The notes beneath the pieces are model-generated. The model was not told where the DNA came from. It ran no database searches and saw only the letters and a program-made list of their open reading frames with translations. Positions 24,458 to 33,893 of a DNA stretch of 64,000 nucleotides are shown one piece after another (position 1 is the first letter of the stretch; each line of letters opens with the position of its first letter). This DNA is from a virus: positions 1 to 64,000 of the IMG/VR virus record IMGVR_UViG_3300018063_000012, one strand, 5' to 3'. Position numbers and translations under genes: made by a program.

Positions 24458-26212
24458 ATGGCCGCTCCTACATTACAAGCTGCAGGTGCTACAATTGCTA
24501 ATACAACTGGGACTTTAACAGTTGTTCTTCCTGCACATCAGACAGATGATATTCTGATTCTGTGTCTCTCTATATGGGCACCAAATTCAACTTTACCTAT
24601 CGCTGACATTCCAACACCAACGGGTTGGACTCTAATTGAAACTTTAACCAATGGACTAGAATCTGGTTGGATAGCTGTCTTTTGGATAAGGGCAACTGTC
24701 GCCGGAGTTACGAATCCGATTTGTTTGAGAGGTGCGCTTTGGGATACTGGAACGGATACCAATTTTGGGGGCAGAGCTTATGTGATTCGTGGCTGTATTG
24801 TAAGTGGGGATCCTTGGGATGCAGAAATATTTGTGGGACCTTACACATCCGCTAATCAACCTTTTGCCGCAATAACTGTTTCAGGTTCTGAAAGATTAGT
24901 TATCCATTTTGGACTGATAACCGATAATTTATCTTTCTCTATGGCTTCCTCAGGTTGGACTACGGGAACGGAAGACAATGACCCAGCCGGAACCGATTGT
25001 TCTTTTCAGACTGCACGGAAAGATAATGTTTCTTCAAGCACTTCTGCTGATACAGCCACTGTAACGGCTCCTGGGCAAGGATTTTATGGATTCTTAGGTG
25101 CTTCTTTTAAACCACCGCCAGTTGTCCAAAATATTACTAATATTGGTGCCATCGCCTCTGGCGAAGCAATAGGAACCTTATCTTTAACTCAAGAACAAAT
25201 AATTACCGCTATTGGTAATATAGCGTCTGCTGAAGCAATTGGCATTGTAACTTTAACACAGATTCAATTAATTACGTCTATTGGCGGTATAGCGTCCGCA
25301 GAAGCTCCCGGAACTTTATCACTAAATTTGAATTTAAGTACCATTGGTGGAATAGCTTCTGCAGAAGCCTTCGGCACTTTAGCCCTACAACTTAACTTAT
25401 CCTCAATTGGTGGAATTCCTACAGGAGAATCCTTTGGTTCCGCCCAGTTAACTCCTGTTCAATTATTATCCTCAATTGGTGGAATCGCCTCTGGCGAAGC
25501 CATCGGAACAGCGTTACTTACTCTTAATTTATCTGGAATCGGCGGCATCTTTTCAGAGGAAGGATTTGGAGTACTAACTTTAACTCCTGTTCAATTATTA
25601 AGCTTAATCGGCGGAATCACCACAGGAGAAGCCGTTGGCACTGCCCAGTTAACTCTTAATTTATCTGGAATCGGTGGAATAGATTCCAGTGAAGCCGCAG
25701 GGATATTATCCCTTAAACTAAACATATCGATTATCGGAGGAATTAATTCTCAAGAAGATATAGGAATATTGTCCTTGACTGGAGAAGGGCAAGGATTAAC
25801 CAATATTGGCGGTATAGCGTCTGGAGAGGCTATTGGAGTACTAACTTTAACTCCTGTTCAATTATTAAGCTTAATCGGCGGAATCGCTTCTGATGAATCT
25901 GTCGGGACTATTAGTCTTCGACTTGATTTAAATAGCATCGGCGGCATCCCTTCCGGGGAGGTTATCGGCCAATTAAACCTTATTCCTATTCAACTGGTTA
26001 CTAATATCGGAGGTATCGAATCGGCAGAGATTGTTGGTATTATATCATTAGGGGAGGGAACTGATATCACTAATATTGGTGGTATAAGTGGAGAGGAGTT
26101 AATTGGTACTATGACTATAAAATTTAATGTTACTAATGCCGATAGATTGAGGATTAGAAGAATGTGTATGAAAAGGGCTAGGGTTCCGATACCTACTGGG
26201 GGGGGGGAATAA
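24458..26212 (+). CDS. Fibre/adhesin protein with 15 tandem IGGIASAEA repeats
   Basis: 584 residues. The N-terminal globular part (residues 1-220) carries Gly/Thr/Trp-rich beta sequence (LPAHQTDDILILCLS, WTTGTEDNDPAGTD). Residues about 225-560 are 15 tandem copies of 21-25 residues, I-G-G-I-x-S-x-E-x-x-G-x-x-x-L followed by LNLS or LTPVQLLS. This GI-SAEAFG repeat is common in phage tail proteins. The C-terminal codons run into a tract of ten G at 26198-26207 that also forms the ribosome site of the next gene. Confidence 0.7.
   Translation: MAAPTLQAAGATIANTTGTLTVVLPAHQTDDILILCLSIWAPNSTLPIADIPTPTGWTLIETLTNGLESGWIAVFWIRATVAGVTNPICLRGALWDTGTDTNFGGRAYVIRGCIVSGDPWDAEIFVGPYTSANQPFAAITVSGSERLVIHFGLITDNLSFSMASSGWTTGTEDNDPAGTDCSFQTARKDNVSSSTSADTATVTAPGQGFYGFLGASFKPPPVVQNITNIGAIASGEAIGTLSLTQEQIITAIGNIASAEAIGIVTLTQIQLITSIGGIASAEAPGTLSLNLNLSTIGGIASAEAFGTLALQLNLSSIGGIPTGESFGSAQLTPVQLLSSIGGIASGEAIGTALLTLNLSGIGGIFSEEGFGVLTLTPVQLLSLIGGITTGEAVGTAQLTLNLSGIGGIDSSEAAGILSLKLNISIIGGINSQEDIGILSLTGEGQGLTNIGGIASGEAIGVLTLTPVQLLSLIGGIASDESVGTISLRLDLNSIGGIPSGEVIGQLNLIPIQLVTNIGGIESAEIVGIISLGEGTDITNIGGISGEELIGTMTIKFNVTNADRLRIRRMCMKRARVPIPTGGGE
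25141..26136 (+). repeat. Tandem repeat array inside the adhesin gene
   Basis: Fifteen protein repeats of 63-75 bases. Several neighbours are nearly identical in DNA: actcctgttcaattatta recurs at least three times and atctggaatcgg at least twice, a sign of recent duplication or gene conversion. Copy number could change by slippage or recombination. Confidence 0.85.
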
Positions 26213-26216
26213 ATAA

Positions 26217-27026
26217 ATGAGAATAGTTAAACAAAATCAAATAGCTTGGGTAGCTGTAGTTTTATGGAATGAATTTGATGGTATTTCCCCGATAGAAGGT
26301 AAGACGTATACTAATTTTACAGTTAAGTATGCGAAAGAAGGAGCAACATCTTTAACTACTAAAGTTTTAGCCGACACAGATTTTCGTGAAATTGGACGGG
26401 GTATTTATGAGATTAGATTTACTGCAGTGGAGTTAAATACTTTAGGAATAATAAAAATATCTGTAGATGTATCTGGCGCAGTAACTTATCATACTTTTTT
26501 AGATGTATCTAGAGTTCCATTTACTGATATGGTGAGCAAAGTTACAGATTGGGATCCAGAGGTATCAGCCGAATCAGACCATAGGTCTTTAACGATGACC
26601 ATTCAACTGAATGGCGTTTTCTATAATTTGGTAGATAAGGCAGTCGTGTATGATAAGTCACTCCTGACTAAAACTTACTTTAAACAGAACGAGAAGAAAG
26701 TATCATTTGTAGCGACGATTTCAGGACTGGATTATGACGCTACTGGCAGTACTGTTTTATTTACAATGAGGCGACAAAGTGACCCACTTAAAGCGAAGAC
26801 ACCTAAGATTGATTCAGCCGCAGGGGAATTAATAAGTTCGACAGACTTGGGTAACGGACTATGGGAGATAGTCCTAAAATATACCTTTGATAATACAGAC
26901 CTGTCAGAACTGGGAGCTTTCTGGGGTGAGTTTGAAGTAGATACCAACTCCGGAACATCGGAGATAATTAACTTCTTCCCTGACGAGGTCGAGGGCTTCC
27001 CGATTAACGTAATTTCATCTATCTAA
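26217..27026 (+). CDS. Phage structural protein, 269 aa
   Basis: MRIVKQNQIAWVAVVLWNEF, then two beta-sandwich-like halves: residues 1-100 (GRGIYEIRFTAVELNTLGII) and 135-269 (GNGLWEIVLKYTFDNTDLSE), which look like repeats of the same G-x-W/Y-E-I unit found in baseplate or receptor-binding-protein N-terminal domains. Likely virion protein acting with the repeat adhesin upstream. Family not named. Confidence 0.5.
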   Translation: MRIVKQNQIAWVAVVLWNEFDGISPIEGKTYTNFTVKYAKEGATSLTTKVLADTDFREIGRGIYEIRFTAVELNTLGIIKISVDVSGAVTYHTFLDVSRVPFTDMVSKVTDWDPEVSAESDHRSLTMTIQLNGVFYNLVDKAVVYDKSLLTKTYFKQNEKKVSFVATISGLDYDATGSTVLFTMRRQSDPLKAKTPKIDSAAGELISSTDLGNGLWEIVLKYTFDNTDLSELGAFWGEFEVDTNSGTSEIINFFPDEVEGFPINVISSI

Positions 27027-27040
27027 ATAAAGGAGAGAGA

Positions 27041-27490
27041 ATGTTTACAATTTACCTAGCTCATCCGATGACAGGGCTAACTACAGAGGAAGTTACTGAT
27101 TACTATTCAGAGATTAAACGTATACTTGCAGATATGGGATATTGCGTTTTACATCCTATGGTAGCTAAGGGAGTAGATTTAAATGGTGTTATTCGACCAA
27201 CAGGAGAAGTGAGCTCTGTGTGTAATAAGCACGCTGTAATTGAACGGGATAGCTGGATGGTTAATCAAGCCGATGTTGTGTATCTGGACCTGTCCGGTTC
27301 ATCACAGATATCAATTGGGTGTATGATGGAGTTAGCTTGGTCTTACATACTTAAGAAACATACTATTGTTGTGATGCCAAAAGGTAATATTCACGAGCAC
27401 TACTTTTCTTTGGAGGCATCAGATATAATCTTCGAAACGAATACTGAAGCGATAAACTATTTGAAGAAATTAGCGATGCAGGAGATATAA
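27041..27490 (+). CDS. Nucleoside 2-deoxyribosyltransferase-like protein
   Basis: 149 residues. FTIYLAHPMTGL at the start is the nucleotide-binding opening of the family, followed by a DADVVYLDL-type strand (NQADVVYLDLSGSSQISIGC) and MMELAWSY with the expected catalytic Glu. Members move deoxyribose between bases or hydrolyse nucleoside phosphates. Probable nucleotide metabolism or anti-host NAD/nucleotide function. Ribosome site aaggagaga. Confidence 0.7.
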   Translation: MFTIYLAHPMTGLTTEEVTDYYSEIKRILADMGYCVLHPMVAKGVDLNGVIRPTGEVSSVCNKHAVIERDSWMVNQADVVYLDLSGSSQISIGCMMELAWSYILKKHTIVVMPKGNIHEHYFSLEASDIIFETNTEAINYLKKLAMQEI

Positions 27491-27760
27491 ATGACTTGGA
27501 CAGACGAAGCCCGTAGAGCATCCGCTTTAGCACGTAGAGGTAAGAAAGTAGTCATTCCTAAACAACCTACTCATAAACAAATGGTAGGTCAACTTTTAAA
27601 GTGGAAACCGGAAAATTTATTTACAGCCCACTATCGGGCAATTGTGCATAAGATGGGGGGTCCCCCATGGAACCCAGCACAACTAAAAGCAATCAAAACC
27701 GCGTTTAATAAACGTTGGCCGGAATATCATAAAAAATGGCCGAGGATGTATCCGAAATGA
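27491..27760 (+). CDS. Tagged basic protein B (WTDEARRASALARR family), 89 aa
   Basis: MTWTDEARRASALARRGKK with its first 52 bases identical to tagged gene A at 15674; the body is different (FTAHYRAIVHKMGGPPWNP, then NKRWPEYHKKWPRMYPK). It begins directly after the upstream stop and its end overlaps the terminase small-subunit candidate. Very basic. Function unknown; its position in the packaging operon supports a virion-related role. Confidence 0.65.
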   Translation: MTWTDEARRASALARRGKKVVIPKQPTHKQMVGQLLKWKPENLFTAHYRAIVHKMGGPPWNPAQLKAIKTAFNKRWPEYHKKWPRMYPK

Positions 27761-28335
27761 AAAAAGTAAGAGACGAGATACTTAAACTGGTTCTATCTGA
27801 AATAGAACCAAAGGGTAAGTCCCCAGTAGCACTATCGCCGCATTTCGCAGAGATTATCGCCCGGGTGCTCTGTGGATTCTCTTGGAAAGAGATTGCGACT
27901 TGGCTAAAGGAATCATATCAGGAAGAGATAAAATGGGAAGATATTCGTCTTTACTATGATAGATTCCTACGGGATGATTATAGAGACTTACGAAATAATG
28001 AAAGAGACCTTGTATTAGATACCTTGCAGGAGATGAATAATCGTTATCACGAGATTCGGAAGTTGAATAAGGATTGTGCCACTGACTTAGTAGCGGCAAA
28101 GATTTCATGGAGTAAAGAACTACAGGAAGGACTAAAGCTGGAGATGATGTTTCTTAAGAACATACGGGAGATACAGAAAGAAATGGGAATGTTAAAACAA
28201 CCCGAAGTTGAGGCACCAACCCCAGAACAAGCATTAGGTTTTCCTATGGAAGACCAAACTTTAAACCAGATCGAGAAAATACTCATGGACACAATTAAAC
28301 AGGAGATGAAATCTGGGACAATTGAGGAAAGGTAA
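27757..28335 (+). CDS. Candidate terminase small subunit
   Basis: 192 residues from ATG 27757 (ATGA overlap). An N-terminal helix-turn-helix-like region (CGFSWKEIATWLKESYQEEI) is followed by long charged helices (VLDTLQEMNNRYHEIRKLNK) and a Pro/Glu-rich tail, the HTH-plus-oligomerisation layout of small terminases. It lies immediately upstream of TerL. Assignment rests on position and architecture, not on a recognised family. Confidence 0.6.
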   Translation: MKKVRDEILKLVLSEIEPKGKSPVALSPHFAEIIARVLCGFSWKEIATWLKESYQEEIKWEDIRLYYDRFLRDDYRDLRNNERDLVLDTLQEMNNRYHEIRKLNKDCATDLVAAKISWSKELQEGLKLEMMFLKNIREIQKEMGMLKQPEVEAPTPEQALGFPMEDQTLNQIEKILMDTIKQEMKSGTIEER

Positions 28336-29847
28336 GTGCCCATTGCGATTACAGACGCGCAGATTAAAAAAGCTACAATATTTGTTGCAAAGAGAAACTA
28401 TCTACTATTCTTTAAATTCGTGCTTGGCGCGGATATGGAGGAGTTTCACCTTGAGTGGTTAGGATGGCTTCAGAATCGATATGTAAATATCCTCGCACCA
28501 CGTGACCACGGAAAGAGTCACTTTTTCACCGTTGGATATGCCATCTGGAACGCATACTACAAACGTCATAAATCAATTTACATTTTCTCTGCATCCGAAC
28601 GCCAGGCTGGAAAAATGCTTGCACGTATTAAAGATGAGATTGAAGAACGGCCCGACTTGTTATGGTTAAAACCACTTAAACTGGAACAGTGGAATAGACT
28701 AAGTATTAAGCTCTCAAATGGTGTTGAGATTCATGCCCAAGCAATCAACTCGCGCACACGCGGCCCGCGCGCGGGACTTATTATTTTGGACGATATTCTG
28801 GACGAGAAGAATTGCGCTACTAAAGATATGCGTGAGACAATGGATAACGTAGTGTTAGAGAAAATTTTACCTATGTTGAATAAGGACTTTAAGGACCGCC
28901 AGTTTATCGTAGTTGGAACTCCACAGCACTACAAAGATACACATCATACGCTCCTGGCTAATCCACTGTTTAAAGGGAAGAAGTATAAAGCCATTATCGA
29001 CGAGAATAACAAAATAGTATTGTCACCACGACGTAGACCATACGAACGTCTTATGGAAGAAAAAGCGGCGATGGGATCCGTACTTCGATTTACTAAAGAA
29101 TATCAGTGTGAACCTGTAGACGAATCAAGTACCATATTCCAGATGAAACTATTGGGGATGGCAAAGGATATAAATTCCATAGCACCATTATCATACAACG
29201 GGACCGGTATCTGGAGAACATTTATGGGTGTAGACTTTAGCGTGCCAAATGTAACGAAGAACTGGACAGTCATCTGCGTGATTGGCGTTGACAACGTCGG
29301 GCGAATAACGCTTTTAAATCTGCACTGGTCCCGAGGACACAACTTCACAGCTCAAATGGCTATTGTAGAAGATGCCTGCACACGGTTTAACGTGTCATTG
29401 GGATTCCTTGAGGCAAATGCTTTTCAGGGTATTTATGCGGATACTATAAATGATAATACTGCACTGCCACTCAGAAAGTATGTGACTACAGGAAAAAATA
29501 AAAATGACCAGACTTGGGGACTACTCGGACTTGAAAATATGTTTATTACTCGCAAGATACTATTGCCGTATCATCCCGACGATGCACGAGGTAAGGCAAT
29601 GACGGATAGACTATGCCTTGAATTGAATCAACTACGGCTGGTAGATGGCAAAGTTAAGTCGGCGGGAGAGCATGATGATTGTGTTATGGCTTTCTGGCTT
29701 GCATTGTGTGCGGCGAGATCCGGTATCATAACAGCAGGAGCATCATCTATGCAGACTAATCCTTTCTTTAGAAGAGGGATGGAGCCAGGTAGTGGTAGAG
29801 GTCAGATAGGAAATATAGAGGGAAATCGAGGATGGAAAAAGTCTTAA
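28336..29847 (+). CDS. Terminase large subunit (TerL)
   Basis: 503 residues, GTG start after gaggaaagg. ATPase: Walker A variant APRDHGKS at residues 54-61, Walker B LIILDDILDE near residue 148. RNase H-like nuclease: MGVDFSVPN near residue 295, FLEANAFQG near residue 358, and GEHDDCVMAF near residue 457 supply the acidic metal ligands. It would pump and cut DNA at the portal. The C-terminus is Gly-rich. Confidence 0.92.
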   Translation: MPIAITDAQIKKATIFVAKRNYLLFFKFVLGADMEEFHLEWLGWLQNRYVNILAPRDHGKSHFFTVGYAIWNAYYKRHKSIYIFSASERQAGKMLARIKDEIEERPDLLWLKPLKLEQWNRLSIKLSNGVEIHAQAINSRTRGPRAGLIILDDILDEKNCATKDMRETMDNVVLEKILPMLNKDFKDRQFIVVGTPQHYKDTHHTLLANPLFKGKKYKAIIDENNKIVLSPRRRPYERLMEEKAAMGSVLRFTKEYQCEPVDESSTIFQMKLLGMAKDINSIAPLSYNGTGIWRTFMGVDFSVPNVTKNWTVICVIGVDNVGRITLLNLHWSRGHNFTAQMAIVEDACTRFNVSLGFLEANAFQGIYADTINDNTALPLRKYVTTGKNKNDQTWGLLGLENMFITRKILLPYHPDDARGKAMTDRLCLELNQLRLVDGKVKSAGEHDDCVMAFWLALCAARSGIITAGASSMQTNPFFRRGMEPGSGRGQIGNIEGNRGWKKS

Positions 29848-29910
29848 ATATTCGGACAGTCCTAACTGGTTTCTGTATGAAGAGATGGAGATATAAGCAC
29901 AGGAGACTAA

Positions 29911-31473
29911 ATGCCAGTAGATAAACCTAAAAGTGAAGTTGGAACATCAGTAGTTCCAGAATTACCAGCAATAAAAAAAGAGTATATTTCCGCTACTTTT
30001 GATACCGATATTCGACGGACAAAATTAAAACTACTTCGGAGATATATAGATTCGACCAATAAACCACCTTTTCCGGGATTGGATAAAGAAGACTCGGATG
30101 GTGTAAAACGTCGAGTAGCTGAAGGTATTGCAAGAGGAATTATAATCGAAAGAGTAGGTCTCCTCCTTGGAAGAGCTAAATTCGCCGGAGCAAAAGCTAT
30201 TGAGATGACTAACGATTCGGTAGAAAAATTAGTCAAAGACGTATGGGAGAAGAATAAATTATCTAATCAGATGAGACTGTTTCATCGTGCCGTTCTTTGG
30301 GCAGGTTGTTGTGGCTGGAAATTTGTTGTTGATCCAACTCAAGAGCTGAAGTATAGATTCAATTTAATTCCCCCAGAGCAGATATTTCCAAGATTTAAGA
30401 ATAAGGATGACCAGACCGCGTATAATATATCATACTGGGATATTATGTATAAACGGATAGACGGTTCATACTACTTGGAGCGAATTGGACCGGATTATTC
30501 AGTTGTGTATGAAGGTATACTTATGGATGATAAAGCCGTCCAAGATAACGCTGTAGCTACTCTGGGGATTACAAATCCTATTGAATTTGTTCCGGTTATC
30601 GTATTTGCACATCAGTTAGGGATATTTCCTTTTGTCTTTATGGCAAGAGACGCAGATACAAGTATTTTTGGCGAATCATTGATAGAAGGAATCATTGACC
30701 GTATTGACCGAGTGAATGAGATATTAGTCAATTCACTTTGGGCGATGAGAAATATGGCCGACCCCATTATGGTTATTCGAGGGGCTAAAAAAGAACATCT
30801 CTTTAAAGATTCAGATGCCATATGGTTCTTGCCTAATAAAGACGGCTCCGTCCAAATATTAACTTGGGAAGGTGTAACCGATGCAACGTATAAAATGATT
30901 GAATATTTAGTTAAGCGAATGCATAAAGAATGCGCCGTGCCTTTGATACTTAATTCTTTTGACCAAAATATTCCAGATCTATCTTCAAGAGCTCTTGAGA
31001 TTATATATACAGATGCTGTGAATGCTATCGAAGGAGAGCGTGATGACTATGAGACGATGTTCAAACAGATATTTAATCTGATTGTAAAGGCCGCACAAGT
31101 TACTAAAGAAGAAAACATTCCCACAGATGAGAAAGCGGCAGAACTTAAAGAAATTAGATGGGGTAGTATCCTTCCTGTAGGAGCGGACAATATTGTAACT
31201 CTTACAATTCAAAAGTATAGTTCCGGTCTGATTGACCAACAAACCGCACTGGCTGAAATGGGATACCAGGAAGAAAAGATTAAGGAAATTATGCAACTAA
31301 CCGCCGCTCAAGCCGCCTCACAGAACGCTCCGGGAATGGATGGTGGCGGTGGCGAGACTATGACTTGGGCTGAACTGGCCCCGGAAGACCAGCAAGCATT
31401 AACAGATGCCGGAATTGACCAGACACAATGGGAAACACTTACATTAGACCAACAGAAAGGTATACTCGGTTAA
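29911..31473 (+). CDS. Portal protein
   Basis: 520 residues directly after TerL. A charged N-terminus, then WAGCCGWKFVVDP, FNLIPPEQIFPRF and FVPVIVFAHQLGIFPF, and the long helices around FGESLIEGIIDRIDRVNEIL and YETMFKQIFNLIVKAAQ, fit the SPP1 gp6-like portal family (DUF1073/Phage_prot_Gp6 type). Its Gln/Met-rich C-terminus ends in a helical TWAELAPEDQQAL segment. Forms the dodecameric DNA entry ring. Confidence 0.85.
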   Translation: MPVDKPKSEVGTSVVPELPAIKKEYISATFDTDIRRTKLKLLRRYIDSTNKPPFPGLDKEDSDGVKRRVAEGIARGIIIERVGLLLGRAKFAGAKAIEMTNDSVEKLVKDVWEKNKLSNQMRLFHRAVLWAGCCGWKFVVDPTQELKYRFNLIPPEQIFPRFKNKDDQTAYNISYWDIMYKRIDGSYYLERIGPDYSVVYEGILMDDKAVQDNAVATLGITNPIEFVPVIVFAHQLGIFPFVFMARDADTSIFGESLIEGIIDRIDRVNEILVNSLWAMRNMADPIMVIRGAKKEHLFKDSDAIWFLPNKDGSVQILTWEGVTDATYKMIEYLVKRMHKECAVPLILNSFDQNIPDLSSRALEIIYTDAVNAIEGERDDYETMFKQIFNLIVKAAQVTKEENIPTDEKAAELKEIRWGSILPVGADNIVTLTIQKYSSGLIDQQTALAEMGYQEEKIKEIMQLTAAQAASQNAPGMDGGGGETMTWAELAPEDQQALTDAGIDQTQWETLTLDQQKGILG

Positions 31474-31893
31474 ATGGCCGAACCATTAGTTCCTGAGACC
31501 ACCAAAGAATTACCCGTAGCAGAGACTGAAAAAGTCGAAATGCTCCGGAAGAATGTAACAGACTTCGTCGATTTAGACACGGAACTGGAAAATAAACTAC
31601 AAGCTAAATTGGCTGTAGCCCTAAATAAGGCACTGGCCGCTCTACGCAAGGAATTAAAGAAGATACTCGAATCACCCGAAGGTCACGATTATAACTCAAA
31701 GAAATCTAAACTGATGATTGAAAAGGCGGTAGCACAGTTCAATGAGGAATGGGTGATAGAAGCTAATAAAATATTGGGTCCGGAAATTGAGGCTTCCGTT
31801 TCACGCGGTATACTCCAGAGCAAGGATATGATCGCGGTTGTTGAGGGAGATAAGAGTCAACTAAGAAAATATACGAAGAGCGAGGCTAAATGA
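31474..31893 (+). CDS. Helical head-associated protein, 139 aa
   Basis: Almost all charged helix (LENKLQAKLAVALNKALAAL, EAKWV-type segments), starting at the base after the portal stop. It could be the N-terminal part of a split head-morphogenesis protein whose Mu gpF domain is at 33229, with the phosphoesterase gene in between. No family recognised. Confidence 0.5.
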   Translation: MAEPLVPETTKELPVAETEKVEMLRKNVTDFVDLDTELENKLQAKLAVALNKALAALRKELKKILESPEGHDYNSKKSKLMIEKAVAQFNEEWVIEANKILGPEIEASVSRGILQSKDMIAVVEGDKSQLRKYTKSEAK

Positions 31894-33227
31894 GTAAGAG
31901 AGATTGGACAGCGGAAGAAGAAGCTTTTTATAGGAAACACGCACGTAAGAATTGCTTATTGAGAGATACTATTGACGAGGCAGTATCCACCAAGTTACCA
32001 AGACGCACCCCTAAACAAGTAAAAAGTCATTTTGAGAATACTGGTGAGTCGTGGACTGGAATGGGTGGGGCATCCGCACGGACCGCACTTAAAAGTATTC
32101 CAGATAAAAAACCAATATCGACATCTGAAAAAGTTGTATATGATAAGCAGATTCAAACTCTAAAGTCACAGAATGCTGAAGTACTGTCTAAGTATAAATC
32201 AGTGCTTCAACAAGTTGGACGGAAAGAATATATATCAGCATTGATTAGCGAAGCCTGCACCAGATTGTCCAATGATACTCTGGAGATAGGAAAATTCAAC
32301 CCGCCGAAGAGAGATAATAAAGGAGTCATAGACGAGACAATGGTGATGATTCTCAGTGACTTGCACGCGGGTGAAGCGGTGAGTGAAACGGATACTATGG
32401 GATTTGGAAAGTATGATGAAATCCTTTTCCAACGACGAATGGAGTATTATGTTGATATTGTAAAATTATATGCAAGAGACTTACTGAGTAATTATCGATA
32501 TCGAAAGCTACATATTTTCTGTCTGGGTGATATGATTACTGGACTGATTCACGAGGAGCTGATGCAGTATCAGACATTGTCTCTTGTTGAATCGGTTATC
32601 CTATGTGTCAAAGTAATGGAGAGAGTCATTCTGGATTTACTTAATACCTTCGAGACAATTGAATTGGACTGCGTAGTTGGCAATCACGGTAGATTAAAAC
32701 AACAGTATGTGCATAAAAAACGGGCGATAGATAACTTTGATTTCATCTGCTATAAGATGCTCGAGGCTTCCTTCGCAAGTGAGAAGCGGGTGAAGTTTGT
32801 GATAGCTGATGCACCGCATTTGATTGTAGATGTTGAGGGCTGGAAATGGTTCCTAACTCACGGAGATAATATTAAATGCTTTAATGGAATTCCGTACTAT
32901 GGCGTGATGCGGGAGATTAAGAAATGGGGAGATTTAATGGCTGCCCAGAATTGTGCATTTGACTATGTCTGCCTAGGACACTTTCATACAGCGTATACTT
33001 TTTCACGGGCGAATAACGGTAAAGTATTCGGGAATGGTTCCTTGATTGGGCCGACCGAGTATTCATTAGACGGTTCATTCGATCCGGCTTGTGCATCCCA
33101 ATGGCTACTGGGCGTGCATAAAGAGATAGGTGTAACACTGCAGATTGACGTATATCTACAAGACCCAAAAATAAAAGAAGACTATAGATATAACTTTACT
33201 GTAAAAAAGAATAACCAGAAGGCCTGA
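31890..33227 (+). CDS. Metallophosphoesterase with N-terminal SANT/Myb-like domain
   Basis: 445 residues. N-terminal WTAEEEAFYRKHAR ... PRRTPKQVKSHF (residues 6-48) is SANT/Myb-like, then a coiled-coil linker (residues 83-110). The calcineurin-like core has all metal motifs: SDLHAGE (D157, H159), GDMITG (D214), GNHGR (N265, H266), THGDN (H324) and GHFH (H364, H366). A DNA phosphodiesterase or phosphatase is expected. Its place inside the portal-gpF cassette is unusual. It overlaps the previous stop by 4 bases. Confidence 0.85.
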   Translation: MSKRDWTAEEEAFYRKHARKNCLLRDTIDEAVSTKLPRRTPKQVKSHFENTGESWTGMGGASARTALKSIPDKKPISTSEKVVYDKQIQTLKSQNAEVLSKYKSVLQQVGRKEYISALISEACTRLSNDTLEIGKFNPPKRDNKGVIDETMVMILSDLHAGEAVSETDTMGFGKYDEILFQRRMEYYVDIVKLYARDLLSNYRYRKLHIFCLGDMITGLIHEELMQYQTLSLVESVILCVKVMERVILDLLNTFETIELDCVVGNHGRLKQQYVHKKRAIDNFDFICYKMLEASFASEKRVKFVIADAPHLIVDVEGWKWFLTHGDNIKCFNGIPYYGVMREIKKWGDLMAAQNCAFDYVCLGHFHTAYTFSRANNGKVFGNGSLIGPTEYSLDGSFDPACASQWLLGVHKEIGVTLQIDVYLQDPKIKEDYRYNFTVKKNNQKA

Positions 33228-33228
33228 T

Positions 33229-33852
33229 ATGGCTGATTTATCCCGGATTAAACTAAGCAAACGTCTAAGAGGAAAACTAGACTTTTATAGAAAGGCTGGA
33301 ACACTTAAAGCGGCTGGTTTTAGTGGTCGAGAGATGCAACGGATTACTAACTTCCTACGAGAGACCTCATCTAATAAAATCACAGCAGTAACGGATTTAG
33401 TACGGTCCCAGATACAACGCACGCTTGCAGATGCGCACGCTAATCAACTACCATTTATTTCGGTAGTGAACAGACTTGTAGCTGAGACTGACTTAAATAG
33501 AGGGATATACTCCACTGTGAGAAAGAGGGCCGCGGTGATAGCAACTAATGAGTTACATCGCGCGCGTACGGCCGCTATGTTCGCGCACGCGGTAGACCAA
33601 GGATATACTTATTTTGTCTGGATTTCGGTGCTTATGCAGTCTACTTGCCCTATCTGCCAGCGAAGGCACGGACGTAATAAGACTTGGGAATCTTGGTTAA
33701 AGATTGGGATTCCACCTGCACCACATGTAAATTGTAAATGCACATTGGTGCCCGGACGGGGTATACCTATTCCGCGAGAGCCCATTCAAAGGACAGTGGT
33801 TAGAAGATTAGGTATTATGACTCGAATGCTAAGACAAGCACCGAATGTTTAG
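33229..33852 (+). CDS. Mu gpF-like minor head protein (SPP1 gp7 family)
   Basis: 207 residues. The conserved C-terminal domain is complete: ATNELHRARTAAMFAHAVDQ, TYFVWISVLMQSTCPICQRR and PPAPHVNCKCTLVP (residues about 105-180), the E/R helix, CPxC and P-H-x-N-C-x-C zinc-like motifs of Phage_Mu_F. The N-terminal half is basic helix. Such proteins are capsid-interior ejection or morphogenesis factors. Confidence 0.88.
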   Translation: MADLSRIKLSKRLRGKLDFYRKAGTLKAAGFSGREMQRITNFLRETSSNKITAVTDLVRSQIQRTLADAHANQLPFISVVNRLVAETDLNRGIYSTVRKRAAVIATNELHRARTAAMFAHAVDQGYTYFVWISVLMQSTCPICQRRHGRNKTWESWLKIGIPPAPHVNCKCTLVPGRGIPIPREPIQRTVVRRLGIMTRMLRQAPNV

Positions 33853-33893
33853 ACTATATCTCTATAACAATAGATTGATTGAGGAGGTTCGAT

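Noticed and set aside
29832-29924. 30-codon frame between terminase and portal
   Set aside because: Overlaps the ends of both genes, has a weak ribosome site and no recognisable composition.
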